A stretch of DNA of 50,188 bases, from the NCBI GenBank assembly GCA_001783695.1, contig MFNE01000004.1, positions 1 through 50,188 on the forward strand. Reading direction: 5' to 3'. Of the stretch, positions 8,744 through 17,154 are shown in pieces. Every line of letters starts with the position of its first letter. Within the stretch, counting starts at the first letter, position 1. The notes beneath the pieces were generated by a model. It saw only the letters and a list, made by a program, of their open reading frames with translations, was not told where the DNA came from and did no database searches. This stretch comes from Candidatus Lambdaproteobacteria bacterium RIFOXYD2_FULL_50_16. GTDB taxonomy: Bacteria; SAR324; XYD2-FULL-50-16. Position numbers and translations under genes: made by a program.

Positions 8744-9447
8744 TGCGGCCCCTCTTGGTCGCGGCGGGGGTAAAAAAGGATTTTGGGTATAAACAAATCC
8801 TTAAAGAGGTCTCCTTTGGTTTGTCTAAAGGGGACGCAACCTTACTGCTGGGCAAAAACGGGGCGGGGAAATCGACCTTGCTAAAGATTATGTCGGGCCT
8901 GATGCGGCCTACCGGGGGGGCGGTGCATTTTGAGGGTAAACCAGTCATTGAGGACCCAGACGGCTTGCGCCGTGCCTTAGGGGTTATTGGCCATCATCCA
9001 CAGGTTTACGGAGACCTCAGTGCTAAAGAAAACCTAATCTTTGCTGCAAGGCTGCGCCACGTGGCCGATCTGGAAGAGCAGGTGGAGAAGGCTTTGGTTC
9101 AGGTTGGGTTAGAGCGGTTTAAAAACGCGCAAGTCAAAAATTTTAGTTCAGGAATGTTTAAGCGATTGGCCATCGCCAAACTCATGGTTACCGCCCCTCG
9201 GGTGCTGCTTTTAGACGAGCCCTATACCGGGTTGGATTACAAATCAGTCGAGTTTTTTAATGAATACCTGACCCAGTTTAAACAAGGCGGTGGAGCGATT
9301 TTATTGGTAAGTCACCAATTAGACTGCTGCTTTGAACTGGCCGGGAAGATTGCCATTTTAGAACAGGGCGTAATCGACCAAGAACACCAACGCTCCGACT
9401 TTGAATATCAAGAACTAGTTGAACATTACCAAAGGTCAACCCAATGA
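8743..9447 (+). CDS. ccmA: Haem exporter ATP-binding subunit CcmA
   Basis: ABC-type ATPase of the CcmABCD complex of system I cytochrome c maturation, which energises release of haem-bound CcmE. Walker A is GKNGAGKST (residues ~38-46), the signature is FSSGMFKRLAIAK, Walker B is VLLLDEP, and the switch histidine lies in LVSHQ. The 234-residue length is right for CcmA. Followed by ccmB with a 4-bp overlap and ccmC, which is what separates this from a generic ABC ATPase. CcmE, CcmF and CcmH are not in the window. Confidence 0.93.
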   Translation: MRPLLVAAGVKKDFGYKQILKEVSFGLSKGDATLLLGKNGAGKSTLLKIMSGLMRPTGGAVHFEGKPVIEDPDGLRRALGVIGHHPQVYGDLSAKENLIFAARLRHVADLEEQVEKALVQVGLERFKNAQVKNFSSGMFKRLAIAKLMVTAPRVLLLDEPYTGLDYKSVEFFNEYLTQFKQGGGAILLVSHQLDCCFELAGKIAILEQGVIDQEHQRSDFEYQELVEHYQRSTQ

Positions 9448-10115
9448 TCGGTGACGCCTACGTTATCTTAAAAAAGGACCTGATCCTTGACCTGCGCCGC
9501 ATGGAAAACTTTGTGGCCATGTTGTTTTTTGGGGTGATTATCCTCTTGGTCTTCTCCTTTGCTTTGCCCCAAGACGAAGAGATGCATAAAAACCTCGCAC
9601 CCGGCGTCTTTTGGGTGACCTTTTTACTTTCAGGTATCTTAGGGCTTTCTAAAAGCTTCCAGATGGAAAAGGAGATGGGCTCAATGGAAGCCCTGCTCCT
9701 GGCTCCCATCAGTCGGGGGTCCATTTTTTTAGGCAAGATGTTAGGCAACTGGATCTTTGTGTTGGTCATGCAATGCCTACTAATCCCTCTGTTTTCGCTG
9801 CTGTTTTTTGCCCCGGCGATGGATCATTTTGGGGAAATGCTAGCCCTTTCGGCGCTAACCGCTTTGGGTTTTTCTAGTCTAGGCACCTTACTTTCGGGCC
9901 TGACTACCGACGTGCGCTTTAAAGAGATCTTGCTACCCATTCTCCTTTTTCCCCTGTTAATCCCGTTACTTTTGGCGGCCGTGCGGATTTTGGCAGGAAT
10001 TTTGGTGGGGGAGGGTTTCCAAGGGGAGCTAGATTGGTTAAAGTTGCTGATCGGCTTTGATCTTATCTTCTTGATCATCGCCTATTTGACCTTCGATTTC
10101 GTAATGGAGCTTTAA
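9444..10115 (+). CDS. ccmB: Haem exporter permease CcmB
   Basis: A 223-residue membrane protein with six predicted hydrophobic helices, matching CcmB in length and topology. The early part reads DLILDLRRMENF followed by the first helix, and LLSGILGLSKSFQMEKEMGSM is typical of CcmB between helices 2 and 3. It overlaps ccmA by 4 bp and ccmC by one base (TAATG), so the three are a single coupled operon. It acts in the inner membrane with CcmA and CcmC to load haem for c-type cytochrome assembly. Confidence 0.92.
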   Translation: MIGDAYVILKKDLILDLRRMENFVAMLFFGVIILLVFSFALPQDEEMHKNLAPGVFWVTFLLSGILGLSKSFQMEKEMGSMEALLLAPISRGSIFLGKMLGNWIFVLVMQCLLIPLFSLLFFAPAMDHFGEMLALSALTALGFSSLGTLLSGLTTDVRFKEILLPILLFPLLIPLLLAAVRILAGILVGEGFQGELDWLKLLIGFDLIFLIIAYLTFDFVMEL

Positions 10116-10786
10116 TGCGGTATTCTTCGATCCTGGGTTGGTTGTCCTTGTTAGGTTTGGCGCTGACCGCCTATTTGGTGTTTGCCTGGGCTCCCATAGA
10201 GCAGGCCATGGGGTTTGTGCAAAAGATTATGTATATCCATGTTCCGAGTGTGCTGGTTTGCTATGCCGCCTTTTTTATCAGCTTTTTGGCTAGTATTGGT
10301 TACCTCTGGAAACGAGAAGAAAAATTCGATGTTACCGCTTATGCTGCTGCCGAAGTGGGCGTGATCTTTTGTGGCTTGACCCTGGTTACTGGCGCCATTT
10401 GGGGCCGCCCTACTTGGAATACCTACTGGACCTGGGACGCTCGGTTGACCACAACCTTGATCCTCTTTTTGATTTTTGTGGGCTACCTCCTGCTGCGCCG
10501 GTTTGTGGAATATTCAGACCAACAGGCCCGGTTTGCCGCCGTTATTGCGATTATTGGTTTTTTGGACATCCCCTTGATTCACCAAGCGGTTACTTGGTGG
10601 CGGACCCTACACCAAACCTCGACCTTGTTTTCTAAAAAGGCTGGGGTAATCGATGACCCCTTAAAATGGATGCTGTATCTAAGCATCTTTGTTTTTTATC
10701 TGCTTTTTGCTTACCTCTTAGCCAAACGAGTGGAGCTGGAAAATCGGGAAAGGGCGCTCAAGCGGCTCCTGGCCAATGCCGACTAA
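10115..10786 (+). CDS. ccmC: Haem-handling protein CcmC
   Basis: A 223-residue inner-membrane protein of the haem-handling protein family with six hydrophobic segments. The periplasmic tryptophan-rich WWD-type segment reads WGRPTWNTYWTWDARLTT, and conserved histidines flank it (YIHVPS and WWRTLHQTSTLF). CcmC places haem on CcmE. The order ccmA-ccmB-ccmC with overlapping codons is typical. The product would support maturation of the Cyc2-like cytochrome encoded at 27784-29097. Confidence 0.93.
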   Translation: MRYSSILGWLSLLGLALTAYLVFAWAPIEQAMGFVQKIMYIHVPSVLVCYAAFFISFLASIGYLWKREEKFDVTAYAAAEVGVIFCGLTLVTGAIWGRPTWNTYWTWDARLTTTLILFLIFVGYLLLRRFVEYSDQQARFAAVIAIIGFLDIPLIHQAVTWWRTLHQTSTLFSKKAGVIDDPLKWMLYLSIFVFYLLFAYLLAKRVELENRERALKRLLANAD

Positions 10787-10859
10787 ATTGGGCTAAATGG
10801 GGCTTGGCTATGGGCCCTCGTTGGGGTAGGCTTAAACCGACCTTAGCCCCAAGTTGCCC

Positions 10860-11993
10860 ATGTCTGAACAAGACCAAAGCTTAGAAATTCGAATCCGGCT
10901 GGACGGAGCCCACGTGGCCAAGGTCGAGGTCCATTCGCGAAGGCCTTTGGAATACGCCCAGATCTTAATGGGCCGAAGCCCCGAAGAGGCCATTCGGCTA
11001 ATCGAAAAATTCTTCCCCCTTACTCGCGCAGCCCATCTCCATGCGGCGGTACAGGCTTTAGAAGAAGCCAGCGGTATCCACGCCCCCGCGCACCACGCCA
11101 AGGCCCGAACCCTCTTGGTGCATCTGGAAAACATTGCCGAACCAGCCGAACGATTGAGCCAGGATTGGGCCCAAACCTTGGGGCGCTCCCTGCCCGAAGG
11201 CGACTGGCAAAGGCTAAAGGAGCAAGCCCGAAAGGCCCTGTACCCCACGGGCGAGCCCTTTTCCTTGACCCTGCGCCATGTACAACCCGAACCAGAGGCC
11301 TTTGCTCGGATCGTCCAGGCGGCTGAGTTAGGGCTGACTGATCTGTTAGGGCTGGACCCTTCGACCTGGGCCAGCCAAACCCCGGAGGTTTTGGCGGTTT
11401 GGTTGGAGGATTCCAAATCCTTGGCTGCTCAATATTTCCGCTGGCTTGGCCAGTTGCCCGATCTGGTTGAGGTGCCTATCGAGCCCCTTGAGTGGCATAG
11501 CACCCAAAATTGGAATCAGTTTTTTACAGACCTCTTGGCCGCCGAATTGATTTATCTTCCCGAATGGGCGGGGCAATGCCGCCAGACTGGAGCCTACGCT
11601 CGCCAAGCGAGGAGCTTGATGTTAAAAGATTTTAAATCAACCAACCCCCTAAAGCGCCACTGTCTTGCCCAATTGTTAGACCTATGTTTTCAGTTTCGCG
11701 CGTTAAAAAAGGGGCTGGAAATTCCTGTGACTTCGCCAGGCTCTCCTAAACATGCGGGGCTTGGGCTGGCGCAGACCGAAGGGTCACGTGGGCGAATTGT
11801 CCACCGTATTGAACTCGAAAGGGGATTGGTCAAACGATACCAAATTCAGGCTCCAACCGAATGGAACTTCCACCCACAAGGCCTTTATGCCAGCACGCTC
11901 AGAGGGGCCCCAGCAGAAAAAATAGCGGTGCTTGCGCAACATTGGGCCAAGTTGGTTGACCCCTTTGTATTACCAAAATTTCAAATCCGGTGA
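10860..11993 (+). CDS. HupK-like protein related to the NiFe-hydrogenase large subunit
   Basis: A 377-residue soluble protein. The N-terminal part (RRPLEYAQILMGRSPEEA) and the C-terminal part (GRIVHRIELERGLVKRYQI, then APTEWNFHP at residues ~331-339) follow the large subunit of NiFe hydrogenases and especially the HupK accessory family, where APTEWNFHP is characteristic. The two CxxC nickel-ligand pairs of true large subunits are absent: the first site reads FPLTRAAHLHAA and the C-terminal DPCxxC position reads DPFVLPKF. It therefore cannot hold the NiFe centre. HupK is known as a hydrogenase maturation factor, but no hydrogenase structural gene lies in this window. The frame opens at TTG 10854; I prefer the ATG at 10860. 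Sits 73 bp after ccmC, perhaps in the same transcript. Confidence 0.75.
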   Translation: MSEQDQSLEIRIRLDGAHVAKVEVHSRRPLEYAQILMGRSPEEAIRLIEKFFPLTRAAHLHAAVQALEEASGIHAPAHHAKARTLLVHLENIAEPAERLSQDWAQTLGRSLPEGDWQRLKEQARKALYPTGEPFSLTLRHVQPEPEAFARIVQAAELGLTDLLGLDPSTWASQTPEVLAVWLEDSKSLAAQYFRWLGQLPDLVEVPIEPLEWHSTQNWNQFFTDLLAAELIYLPEWAGQCRQTGAYARQARSLMLKDFKSTNPLKRHCLAQLLDLCFQFRALKKGLEIPVTSPGSPKHAGLGLAQTEGSRGRIVHRIELERGLVKRYQIQAPTEWNFHPQGLYASTLRGAPAEKIAVLAQHWAKLVDPFVLPKFQIR

Positions 11994-12003
11994 TGAGGTT
12001 TAA

Positions 12004-12708
12004 ATGTTACTTTTAGGTTTAGACGTGGAAACCACCGGGCTTGACGTGACTGAAGAGTGGATTATTGAAATTGGCTTGGTACTTTGGGATACCCAGCTTA
12101 ACCAACCGGTTCGTATATTTAGCGAATTGGTTTTAGAAAAGCCCGATTTGGCGCTGTCTAAAGAGATTGAGGAGTTGACCGGGATTACCACCTCTATGTT
12201 ACACCAGTTCGCCGACGCTCCAGATGGTCGGCTCTTTGATAAAATAGACCAGATGGTTGCGCAAGCGGACCTGATGGTTGCCCACAACGCCCCCTTTGAT
12301 CGAGGGTTTATTGAGGCCTTTTATCAGCGATGGGACCGGCAGTTCCCCCAGAAGGATTGGCTTTGTACCCTGGCCGATGTGGAGTATCCCAAGGCAATTC
12401 GTTCTAAAAGTTTGATCTACTTGGCGGGCGCCCATGGCTTTGCCAACCCTTTTGCCCATCGGGCGGTGACCGATGTGTTAACCATGTTTAAGGTACTATC
12501 CCACTATCCCCTAGAGCCCGCGATCAAAAATGCCACCAGCCCCAAACTATCTCTGATAGCGAGGGTGACCTATGACGAGCGGGACAAGGCCAAGGAACAA
12601 GGCTTTCGCTGGGATGGTAAAAATAAACAGTGGAAAAAAACCGTCAGGCAGGTTGATTTTAAACCCGGTGAGTTGCCCTTTGAGGTCAACGTAATCGAGT
12701 TAACCTAA
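12004..12708 (+). CDS. DEDDh 3'-5' exonuclease with C-terminal DUF5710-like domain
   Basis: DnaQ-type exonuclease fold at residues 1-170: Exo I is LDVETTGLD with D7 and E9, Exo II is AHNAPFDRGF, and Exo III is HRAVTDV with the catalytic His and Asp. The remaining ~45 residues contain VTYDERDKAKEQGFRWDGKNKQW, matching the short DUF5710-type module (Y-x-E-K-x-x-A-K-x-x-G-x-x-W-D) found at the ends of various nucleic-acid enzymes. Likely a repair or proofreading type nuclease, not the Pol III epsilon subunit itself, since no polymerase-binding context is seen. It starts 10 bp after the HupK-like gene. Confidence 0.88.
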   Translation: MLLLGLDVETTGLDVTEEWIIEIGLVLWDTQLNQPVRIFSELVLEKPDLALSKEIEELTGITTSMLHQFADAPDGRLFDKIDQMVAQADLMVAHNAPFDRGFIEAFYQRWDRQFPQKDWLCTLADVEYPKAIRSKSLIYLAGAHGFANPFAHRAVTDVLTMFKVLSHYPLEPAIKNATSPKLSLIARVTYDERDKAKEQGFRWDGKNKQWKKTVRQVDFKPGELPFEVNVIELT

Positions 12709-13673
12709 GCCCCAAGTTTCAGGTTGCCCACTGGCTTGGCCTGGGTCGCCACCCGGCTTTGCACCGGCTCTACCCGCTGAATGGGGCTTAAGGGGCTGAT
12801 CACCTTGATAGCCTTGGGCAGCAGGGTGAACGAGGCGGGCAGGCGCCCAATCAGGTTGCCATCGGCAACGATCCGGTTTTCTTCCCCTAACCCACGCAGT
12901 TCTAGCTCCGTATATTTTCCTTTAAATAAGGCGGGGTTTTCCGATTCTGTCGAAAACAGTTTGGGTAATGCTGAGGTGTACTCGCGCAGCCCTTGGCCGT
13001 TAAGCTGATAATAGTGGAAATTTTTAACCATAAAACGCCTTTTTTGCAACAGCCTAGGCCCGCCTGTGATCTTGTTGCCGAGGAGTATAATCGAAAAGAG
13101 ATATTCCCCTTCAAAAAACTTCACTCCGCGCTCAAACAAAGTGATTTTAGAAGGGGCCTTGGCTCCTAGCCCAGTATGGGTCCGCATAAACTGCACCACC
13201 GTCCTAAATAGCAGGGGTAGCTTTAGATGGGGCAGGCGGATCAGGGCGTCGTTAAGGACCAAATAGCTTTTAGGGAGACCTTCTGGGCTAATGCAGTGGC
13301 AGCGGATCAAATCAAACGGGATTTGCGGACCTAAAGTGATTAAATCGATTTGTTGCTTGAGCCCAAAAGGTAATTCCAAACTGGCGGCAATGGAGGATTC
13401 TCGACTAGTGGGCAAGAAAGCAAAAACCTGTTCAGACCCTTGGGTCAGGCGTTCCCCAAAGATTTGGTTAATCGCAAGGCTAAAAAAGGGATCGGTCCCC
13501 ACCAAAACCAGCTGGTCAAATTCCAAGTAACTGCCCAATCCCTGCATCTTTTTGGCGTCAACCACCAGAAATTCAGACCCTTGGAATGCTTCGCGCAAGG
13601 CTTTTTGGTGCCGCCGCCAATACCAAGCGGTGCGTTTGGAACCCTTTGCATTTACAATAAAAAGCCTAGTCAT
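12705..13673 (-). CDS. Divergent diacylglycerol/sphingosine-kinase-like protein
   Basis: A 322-residue protein with the general layout of the YegS/LCB5 lipid kinases: N-terminal LFIVNAKGS, a short motif followed by a helix, and a C-terminal beta-rich domain ending near VADGNLIGRLPASFTLLPKAIKV, which matches the usual DGE...P..V.P.A region. The nucleotide-binding GGDGT is replaced by VGTDPFF, so kinase activity is questionable. The last 40 residues are a proline/valine-rich tail. Convergent with the exonuclease gene (4-bp overlap). Assigned on pattern; moderate confidence. Confidence 0.55.
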   Translation of the reverse strand: MTRLFIVNAKGSKRTAWYWRRHQKALREAFQGSEFLVVDAKKMQGLGSYLEFDQLVLVGTDPFFSLAINQIFGERLTQGSEQVFAFLPTSRESSIAASLELPFGLKQQIDLITLGPQIPFDLIRCHCISPEGLPKSYLVLNDALIRLPHLKLPLLFRTVVQFMRTHTGLGAKAPSKITLFERGVKFFEGEYLFSIILLGNKITGGPRLLQKRRFMVKNFHYYQLNGQGLREYTSALPKLFSTESENPALFKGKYTELELRGLGEENRIVADGNLIGRLPASFTLLPKAIKVISPLSPIQRVEPVQSRVATQAKPVGNLKLGA

Positions 13674-13706
13674 GAGCGCGGGTTTAGTTGGGCGGGGTGA
13701 GCCCTA

Positions 13707-13745
13707 GGTGGTTCTCGGCCCTATCTTACAAGAAAGGGCCCCACC
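13707..13745. terminator. Strong intergenic hairpin between the beta-barrel and kinase-like genes
   Basis: GGCCCT (13717-13722) pairs with AGGGCC (13735-13740), and outside it GGTGG (13707-13711) pairs with CCACC (13741-13745) with a five-base bulge. There is no U-run directly after it on either strand, so a Rho-independent terminator is not certain; it could be an mRNA processing or stabilising hairpin. Confidence 0.4.
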
Positions 13746-13757
13746 AAGGCAAGCGGT

Positions 13758-14330
13758 CTAAAAGCGAAACACCAAAGCTATATACAGCCCCGAACTAATC
13801 ATACTGGCGTTGTCACCCGCTTCGGTCTGGTAGCGGAGCAAACTGTATTGATAGGTCGGGATAAAAATAAAGCTTTGGCCCAGTTGGAACCGCACGCCTA
13901 GGTTGGCCATGGGGCCCAACCCGGTGCCCGAGGTTTTGCCGGTTTTACTTCCTGGGCTGGTGAAATCATAGCTGTAAGATTCGGCGATCATCCCGAGACC
14001 CACAAAGGGTTCGATGTCTTCAGCCGCTTGCGTGCGCCACTCCCCGCCCCCAGTAAGGGCGGTGCTGCTGGCAGTGGATTCATATTCAATGCCGTTAATT
14101 TTTTCAGAGCCAATGGCGTCGCCTTGGGAAACCGCCCCAAACCAAGCCCAGTTGGGATCGAGAAGTTGTTTGACGCCAACCGCCAATCTGGTTCCATAAA
14201 GGTTGGCCTCACTATCGGAGACTTGATAACTCCCAAACGAGATTTGGGTGATTGTTCTTTTTTGGAACGCAAAAGCGTTGTTTCCCAATAAAACCAGTGC
14301 CAACAACATCCAACCCAACCTTAATTTCAT
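13758..14330 (-). CDS. Small outer-membrane beta-barrel protein
   Basis: A 190-residue protein with a clear signal peptide (MKLRLGWMLLALVLLGNNAFA). The mature part has alternating hydrophobic strands, Gly-rich turns and a C-terminal phenylalanine (IALVFRF), the usual mark of a BAM-assembled barrel. The open frame reaches 14471, but the ATG at 14330 has GGAG seven bases upstream and puts the signal peptide at the N-terminus. No enzyme motif is seen; the eight-strand OmpA/OmpW-like size suggests a small porin or structural barrel. Confidence 0.75.
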   Translation of the reverse strand: MKLRLGWMLLALVLLGNNAFAFQKRTITQISFGSYQVSDSEANLYGTRLAVGVKQLLDPNWAWFGAVSQGDAIGSEKINGIEYESTASSTALTGGGEWRTQAAEDIEPFVGLGMIAESYSYDFTSPGSKTGKTSGTGLGPMANLGVRFQLGQSFIFIPTYQYSLLRYQTEAGDNASMISSGLYIALVFRF

Positions 14331-14451
14331 CGCTAACTCCGTTTGCGTTTCGCTTAAGATAAAAGGTTTACCCAAACCTTGCAAACTGATTGAGCAAAGT
14401 TGACGAAAGGCCGATCCAGCCGTATCTTGGGGGCGAACCTTGGAGTCGATT

Positions 14452-15882
14452 ATGGCCAGCTCAACCCTCAAAGATCAATTAATCCGCTATATTCTGGACT
14501 TTTCCCCACCTAAGATGATGGTGGTCGGGGATTTAATGTTGGACCAATACGCTTGGGGGAAGGTCGAGCGAATCTCGCCTGAGGCTCCTATCCCAGTGGT
14601 AAAAATCACCAAAGACGAATTTCGATTGGGTGGGGCCGCTAGTGTGGTCTCTAACTTAAAGGCCTTGGGGGTAAGCCCGGTAACAGTGGGGCTTTTGGGC
14701 CAGGACGAGGCGGGCGAGCGGTTTCGCCGGATTTATACAGAAATGGGGCTTGACCCGGCCGATTTAGAATTACGCGCCGATGTGACCACAGTGGTAAAAA
14801 CCCGGGTCTTAACGGAGCAACAGCAATTAATCCGTATGGACCGCGAGGCCGATGGTGCGGTTAGTAATGAGGCGCGAGCTTGGCTGAAGTCCAAGGTAAT
14901 AGCCCACCTAGATCAGGTCCAAGGGATTGTTTTATCCGACTATGCCAAGGGCGCTCTGGACGAGGAGTTGATCCGCTTTTGTATAGAAGAAGGAAAAAAG
15001 CGGGGGATCCCGGTGGTGGCGGATCCGGGTAAAGGGGTGCCGATCGAGCGATACCAAGGGGTTACTAGTATCAAGCCCAACCGCGCTGAGGCCGAAGCGG
15101 CAGTGGGCCACAAATTAACCGACAATCCTAGTATCTTGGCGGCAGCAAAAAAACTTCAAGAAAAAATTAAAGCCGATTTTCTGAGCCTCTCCCTAGATCG
15201 AGACGGGTTACTTTATTACAAAAACGACACAGAATACCATTTTTTCCCTACGCAAGTACAAGAGGTTTTTGATGTAACCGGGGCGGGGGATATGGTTATC
15301 ACCCTTTTATCGGTGATGCTGGCCACCGGGGATGGACCTATGTTGGCCCTACCTATGGCCAATCTGGCCGCCGAATTAGAGATTAACCATATGGGAGTTG
15401 TGCCGATTCCTTGGGCTGAGATTCTGGCCTTGATCGAGACCGGCACGCCCCATTCGAAGGTGACCAGCCTCGACTTTTTGTTGCGCGACTTGGCCCACCA
15501 AAAGGAACCTATTTCCTTTACTAACGGGTACTTTGACCAACTCTCGGCTGGGCATTTAGGCTTTTTGCTGGAAGCCGGAAAGATCGAAGGGCGCTTGGTG
15601 GTGGCCATTAATTCGGACAAGTCAATTCAGCGCTCTAAGGGCAGCCTGCCGGTGCTTAAGGAAATGGACCGAGCCCGGCTCCTGGCCAGCTTGGACGCAG
15701 TACACCGGGTTTTGATCTTCGAAGAAGAAGACGCCAGCCGCTTAATCAACCTCCTGCGTCCCAAAAAGGTGATCAAAGGTGCCCAGTTCAAGGGGCAACG
15801 ATTACCCGAACAACAAGCTATTGAAGCGGTAGGCGCAGAATTGGTATATCTGCCGGTGATCGATTTTTATGGCCGGTCTTAG
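14452..15882 (+). CDS. hldE: HldE-like heptose-7-phosphate kinase with decayed nucleotidyltransferase half
   Basis: A PfkB-family kinase domain (residues 1-~320) is intact: VVGDLMLDQYAWGKVERISPEAPIPV at the start and the DVTGAGD catalytic motif near residue 280. It should make D-glycero-beta-D-manno-heptose 1,7-bisphosphate for LPS inner core. The C-terminal adenylyltransferase half begins TNGYFDQLSAGH, where the catalytic HxGH has become SAGH. SRPV reads SLPV, KGGDY reads KGAQF, and the protein ends at FYGRS before the usual STT motif. The second half may therefore be inactive, and a separate HldC-type enzyme would be needed. The ATG at 14452 has TGGAG upstream and is preferred to the TTG at 14440. 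It overlaps rsmD by 14 bp. Confidence 0.88.
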   Translation: MASSTLKDQLIRYILDFSPPKMMVVGDLMLDQYAWGKVERISPEAPIPVVKITKDEFRLGGAASVVSNLKALGVSPVTVGLLGQDEAGERFRRIYTEMGLDPADLELRADVTTVVKTRVLTEQQQLIRMDREADGAVSNEARAWLKSKVIAHLDQVQGIVLSDYAKGALDEELIRFCIEEGKKRGIPVVADPGKGVPIERYQGVTSIKPNRAEAEAAVGHKLTDNPSILAAAKKLQEKIKADFLSLSLDRDGLLYYKNDTEYHFFPTQVQEVFDVTGAGDMVITLLSVMLATGDGPMLALPMANLAAELEINHMGVVPIPWAEILALIETGTPHSKVTSLDFLLRDLAHQKEPISFTNGYFDQLSAGHLGFLLEAGKIEGRLVVAINSDKSIQRSKGSLPVLKEMDRARLLASLDAVHRVLIFEEEDASRLINLLRPKKVIKGAQFKGQRLPEQQAIEAVGAELVYLPVIDFYGRS

Positions 15883-16432
15883 GATTGTTTCAGGTAGGCT
15901 GAAAGGGCGCCGCATCCCTTCGCCAGAGGGATTGGGCGCTAGACCTAGTTTAGAGAAAAACCGGATTGTACTCTTTGAGGTTTTGGCGGCACGCTACCGC
16001 TTAAGTGACTTTCAAGGGGTCGATCTTTTTGCGGGCTCCGGGGCTTTGGGGGCCGAAGCCTATAGCCGCGGGGCAGAGCCGGTGACCTTTGTGGAAAACC
16101 ATAAAGAGCGCGCCTTGGCCCTACAAAAAAACCTGGGTCCGCTCTTTGGACCAGATTCCTTTTTCCTTTTTAAGGGCGATGGGTTAGATTGGCTAAAGGC
16201 TCAAAAACTAGGCGGCAAGCCTTGTTTGTTTCTTCTGGATCCCCCTTGGGGTCAAGGGTTAGGCGAACGGGCACTGGCCTTTTTGGGCCAAAACCAAGAC
16301 CGCTGGCCTGGGTCTTTGGTGGTACTCGAAGAAAGCGCGGACCGGCCCGTTTTTGAAGGGCCAGGGTTAACCTGTTTTATGGTTAAAAAACTAGGTCGAG
16401 CGAGGCTCGACTTTTTTACCTTAAACCCATGA
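15869..16432 (+). CDS. rsmD: 16S rRNA (guanine966-N2)-methyltransferase RsmD
   Basis: An 187-residue class I SAM methyltransferase. It has the RsmD-type N-terminus LRIVSGRLKGRRIPSP, the SAM-binding motif DLFAGSGALGAEAYSRGA and the catalytic DPPW (usually DPPY) in LLDPPWGQGL. It methylates G966 of 16S rRNA in the small subunit. The start lies inside the end of hldE (14-bp overlap), and the stop overlaps the following gene by 4 bp (ATGA). Confidence 0.92.
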   Translation: MAGLRIVSGRLKGRRIPSPEGLGARPSLEKNRIVLFEVLAARYRLSDFQGVDLFAGSGALGAEAYSRGAEPVTFVENHKERALALQKNLGPLFGPDSFFLFKGDGLDWLKAQKLGGKPCLFLLDPPWGQGLGERALAFLGQNQDRWPGSLVVLEESADRPVFEGPGLTCFMVKKLGRARLDFFTLNP

Positions 16433-17154
16433 AAATAGTCCTTTGCATATTGGTTGCGCTCTTGTCCGCCTTGCCGGTCCAAGCAGAGATGGGGAGTTTT
16501 ATTATCCTTAAATCCGCATATTTTTACGCTGATAAAGACGCAAATGGGCCAAAGATTTTAACCCGTAGTCGCGAGGCCTACCCGGTCTTAGGGCTGGAGG
16601 TGATTAATAAGGAAAAAACGATGTTCCAGATCTTGGTGCCCTCGAAACGGGTGACCACTGGTTCTGGTTTTATTGTTGAAAGTGATCAGGAATTAGAGGA
16701 AAAAAAGGGGGGACTGGTTAAGGTGTATGTTGAGATGCCCGATAGCGGCTCTGACCTGACCCATTATCAATTGGTGCCTTCAGTAGGGCTCCTGACCACG
16801 GGCCAAACCGAAAAGGCCAAAGGCTTTCCCCACCTTAATTTTAGGGCGGTTAACTTCAAAGCCCAACTGCCTAAACCCTACTGGGTTGATGAATGGGCCG
16901 GGGTTTACCGACCCGACAAGGACGCCGATTGGCTCAACCGCACCAACGAAGAGTTAATCCGCCAAAATTTCAGCGCCAAGCTAACGGACAAAATCATCCA
17001 AGGGCAGGTGGAAACCGGGTTTAACGAATTACAGGTCAAGCTAGCCTTGGGCGAGCCGGTTAAAACCGAAACCTTAGAGACCGGTGCAATCCAGTGGGCT
17101 TATCAAGACAAAAAGGTGATCTTTGAACAGGGAAAGGTCGTCCGTATTCTTTAG
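16429..17154 (+). CDS. Secreted protein of unknown function with BamE/SmpA-like C-terminus
   Basis: A 241-residue protein with a signal peptide ending at ALPVQA. The early mature part (FIILKSAYFYADKDANGPKI) looks like an SH3b-type module. The C-terminal ~50 residues (VETGFNELQVKLALGEPVKTET, then IQWAYQDKKVIFEQGKVVRI) resemble the short SmpA/OmlA two-helix-three-strand fold, in which a helix is followed by LG-P and a strand describing a line of text. It lacks a lipobox. I cannot give a function. Coupled to rsmD by ATGA and convergent with rsmI. Confidence 0.7.
   Translation: MKIVLCILVALLSALPVQAEMGSFIILKSAYFYADKDANGPKILTRSREAYPVLGLEVINKEKTMFQILVPSKRVTTGSGFIVESDQELEEKKGGLVKVYVEMPDSGSDLTHYQLVPSVGLLTTGQTEKAKGFPHLNFRAVNFKAQLPKPYWVDEWAGVYRPDKDADWLNRTNEELIRQNFSAKLTDKIIQGQVETGFNELQVKLALGEPVKTETLETGAIQWAYQDKKVIFEQGKVVRIL

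Noticed and set aside
15860-15900. Frameshift at the end of hldE extending it into rsmD frame
   Set aside because: The downstream frame begins with the canonical RsmD N-terminus, so the short hldE end is real rather than an interrupted continuation.
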